Below the pieces are notes generated by a model. That model worked only from the letters and a program-made list of their open reading frames with translations. It had not been told where the DNA came from and searched no databases. Below, one piece after another: positions 62,887 to 64,000 of a stretch of DNA of 64,000 bases. The DNA comes from Saprospiraceae bacterium (GTDB lineage Bacteria > Bacteroidota > Bacteroidia > Chitinophagales > Saprospiraceae), in the NCBI GenBank assembly GCA_020628645.1, contig JAHDES010000020.1, forward strand, positions 1 through 64,000, in the 5' to 3' direction. The stretch's first letter is position 1. Every line of letters begins with the position of its first letter. Position numbers and translations under genes: made by a program.

Positions 62887-63966
62887 TTATATAAGCAAAA
62901 AACTCACTAGCAAGGTTCCAGACATAAATAAAAAGAATAAGCCAAGATAGGAGATATTTAAGAGGAATAATTTTAGCATCGTTTTTCCCCAAGCTTGTTG
63001 ATACACTCTTTTCAAGGAGAACATCAGGTAAATTTCAGTAAGCAAGAAAAAGAATATAAATCCCCACCATGGAAATACACCTAATCCAAAAACAAAAAAT
63101 GCCATCAAAAGAAAAAAGAAGGCATGACAATGGAAGGTATAGATTAAATGCTCAATATAATAGTAGGAATGACGAAAGTATAAAACGTATAGTACCAATG
63201 CAAGACAGGGCATCAACAATAGAACTGCCCAAGTGATGTGTCCCATTAATTTGGCAAACAATTGTGATTCATCATTGATTAATTTAATTTTTTGTTTAAA
63301 AACCAATTGTTCAAGAATAGTTGCATTCCCTTTATATTTTTGTACTAATTCATCTTCATCCATTTTGAGAAAATCATGTTTTGAAATGATTTCTCTTTCA
63401 TTAGATCGAAGACTAATGTAATAGCTTACATTAATACTATCGCCATATTTATCTCCATATCCATCCTTATCTAGCATACTGTTTAGAGAATCTGCAAAAA
63501 CAGCTTTGATCGTATCCGTTACAATTGTCGTTTGCTGTTCTGGGTAAAATGTTTCCACACTATCTGTAATTTCACCTAAAATTCTAAACAAACGAAGTCG
63601 TTCATAATTTTCAAATATTCGGTCTTTTACAATATAGTTATGGTTAGTAAGCGATTGAAAATCCTGAAAACTTAACGCAATAATGAACAATACTGAGGTA
63701 ATAATCAATAAGCGAAGCGAGTGTAAATAGGTTAGATGTTTTCCAACGAAGTATTCCAAAGTCAATTTACCGGGGACAAATAGATTTTTGAAGGTTAGCC
63801 AAGTCCTAGATTCAATATTAAAAACAGCATCTAAAAATTCAGACCATAAATCAGCAAAGGATATTTTACCATCCGTATTTTTTTGTCCACAACTAGAACA
63901 ATACTGAAAGGCAGCTTCATGTTTAGTAGCACAATTTTGACAAACTTGAGGTAAGGACTCACGCAT
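62887..63966 (-). CDS. DUF3667 membrane protein with N-terminal zinc ribbon
   Basis: 359 aa. A zinc ribbon with two Cys pairs (VCQNCATKHEAAFQYCSSCG, about 8-27) is followed by the DUF3667 signature NIESRTWLTFKNLFVPGKLT and a membrane helix (about 87-108). After a loop (about 110-230), four or so transmembrane helices occupy about 235-359. The family is common in Bacteroidota and its role is unknown. Its start is 34 bp from the window end, so its promoter lies outside. Confidence 0.88.
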   Translation of the reverse strand: MRESLPQVCQNCATKHEAAFQYCSSCGQKNTDGKISFADLWSEFLDAVFNIESRTWLTFKNLFVPGKLTLEYFVGKHLTYLHSLRLLIITSVLFIIALSFQDFQSLTNHNYIVKDRIFENYERLRLFRILGEITDSVETFYPEQQTTIVTDTIKAVFADSLNSMLDKDGYGDKYGDSINVSYYISLRSNEREIISKHDFLKMDEDELVQKYKGNATILEQLVFKQKIKLINDESQLFAKLMGHITWAVLLLMPCLALVLYVLYFRHSYYYIEHLIYTFHCHAFFFLLMAFFVFGLGVFPWWGFIFFFLLTEIYLMFSLKRVYQQAWGKTMLKLFLLNISYLGLFFLFMSGTLLVSFLLI

Positions 63967-64000
63967 GATATTAAATAGCTTTAAAAAACAGATCCTTTAA

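Noticed and set aside
62756..62992. Minus-strand frame overlapping the end of the DUF3667 gene
   Set aside because: It shares DNA with the coding end of a well-supported gene in another frame and shows no family signal.
1..64000. tRNA, rRNA, riboswitch and phage structural genes
   Set aside because: I looked for cloverleaf features such as GGTTCGAATCC-like arms, conserved riboswitch cores and phage gene runs, and found none convincing; a covariance-model search would settle small RNAs.

Overview
The window is chromosomal DNA of a low-GC member of the Bacteroidota, most likely a Saprospiria-type bacterium (inferred, no 16S here). The signs are type IX secretion (T9SS) C-terminal signals of both types, SprB-like and Ig/PKD-like repeats in giant surface proteins, Bacteroidota -7 promoter boxes (TAnnTTTG), starts without Shine-Dalgarno sites, a DUF3667 protein, a LytTR regulator paired with a TPR-containing sensor kinase, an S46 dipeptidyl-peptidase, and a kynurenine-pathway operon. 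I saw no rRNA, tRNA, CRISPR array or prophage.

Layout. 1-448: 5' part of a DDE transposase gene that runs off the window, with a nested hairpin behind its start. 578-4980: a secreted unknown protein and a LytTR regulator / TPR-sensor kinase pair. 5572-10491: a 1639-aa secreted protein with a T9SS type A signal. 10789-14553: housekeeping block fabH, efp, accB, accC (fatty-acid synthesis and translation), facing the bifunctional (p)ppGpp enzyme relA/spoT (14721-16970). 17156-18533: DUF1573 lipoprotein plus a membrane protein. 18882-25253: a 2123-aa secreted protein with the same N-terminal repeat architecture as the 1639-aa protein, but with 24 tandem 41-aa repeats and a type B (gliding-motility-associated) signal.

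25430-31589: two small unknowns, an isoaspartyl peptidase lipoprotein, then an ACMSD-like amidohydrolase, kynureninase and kynurenine 3-monooxygenase in one operon for tryptophan breakdown. 31586-43133: mostly minus-strand genes: a GNAT, a phosphodiesterase with LamG domains, a FAH-family hydrolase, trpS, a PhyH-like dioxygenase, ridA, the rpmF/DUF177 pair, two divergent unknowns, and a PKD/T9SS type B protein. 43322-49163: a DASS transporter, three tandem NUMOD4-HNH endonuclease-like genes, and priA. 49199-57972: envelope genes (TonB-domain protein, MscS channel, a double OmpA-domain protein followed by a coiled-coil HhH membrane protein, a lipoprotein, an S46 peptidase with the Arg typical of DPP11). 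58331-63966: rsmI, pssA, a TerC protein, an M43 metalloprotease lipoprotein and a DUF3667 protein.

Between genes lie at least four copies of a palindromic intergenic repeat (near 1650, 14556, 25681 and 58101), a short inverted-repeat element (25266-25372) with a second half copy at 58062, and several strong hairpin terminators. The observations most worth following are the triplicated HNH genes with an almost invariant C-terminal helix-turn-helix, the 24-unit repeat array with a six-unit segmental duplication, and the dispersed palindromic repeat family.
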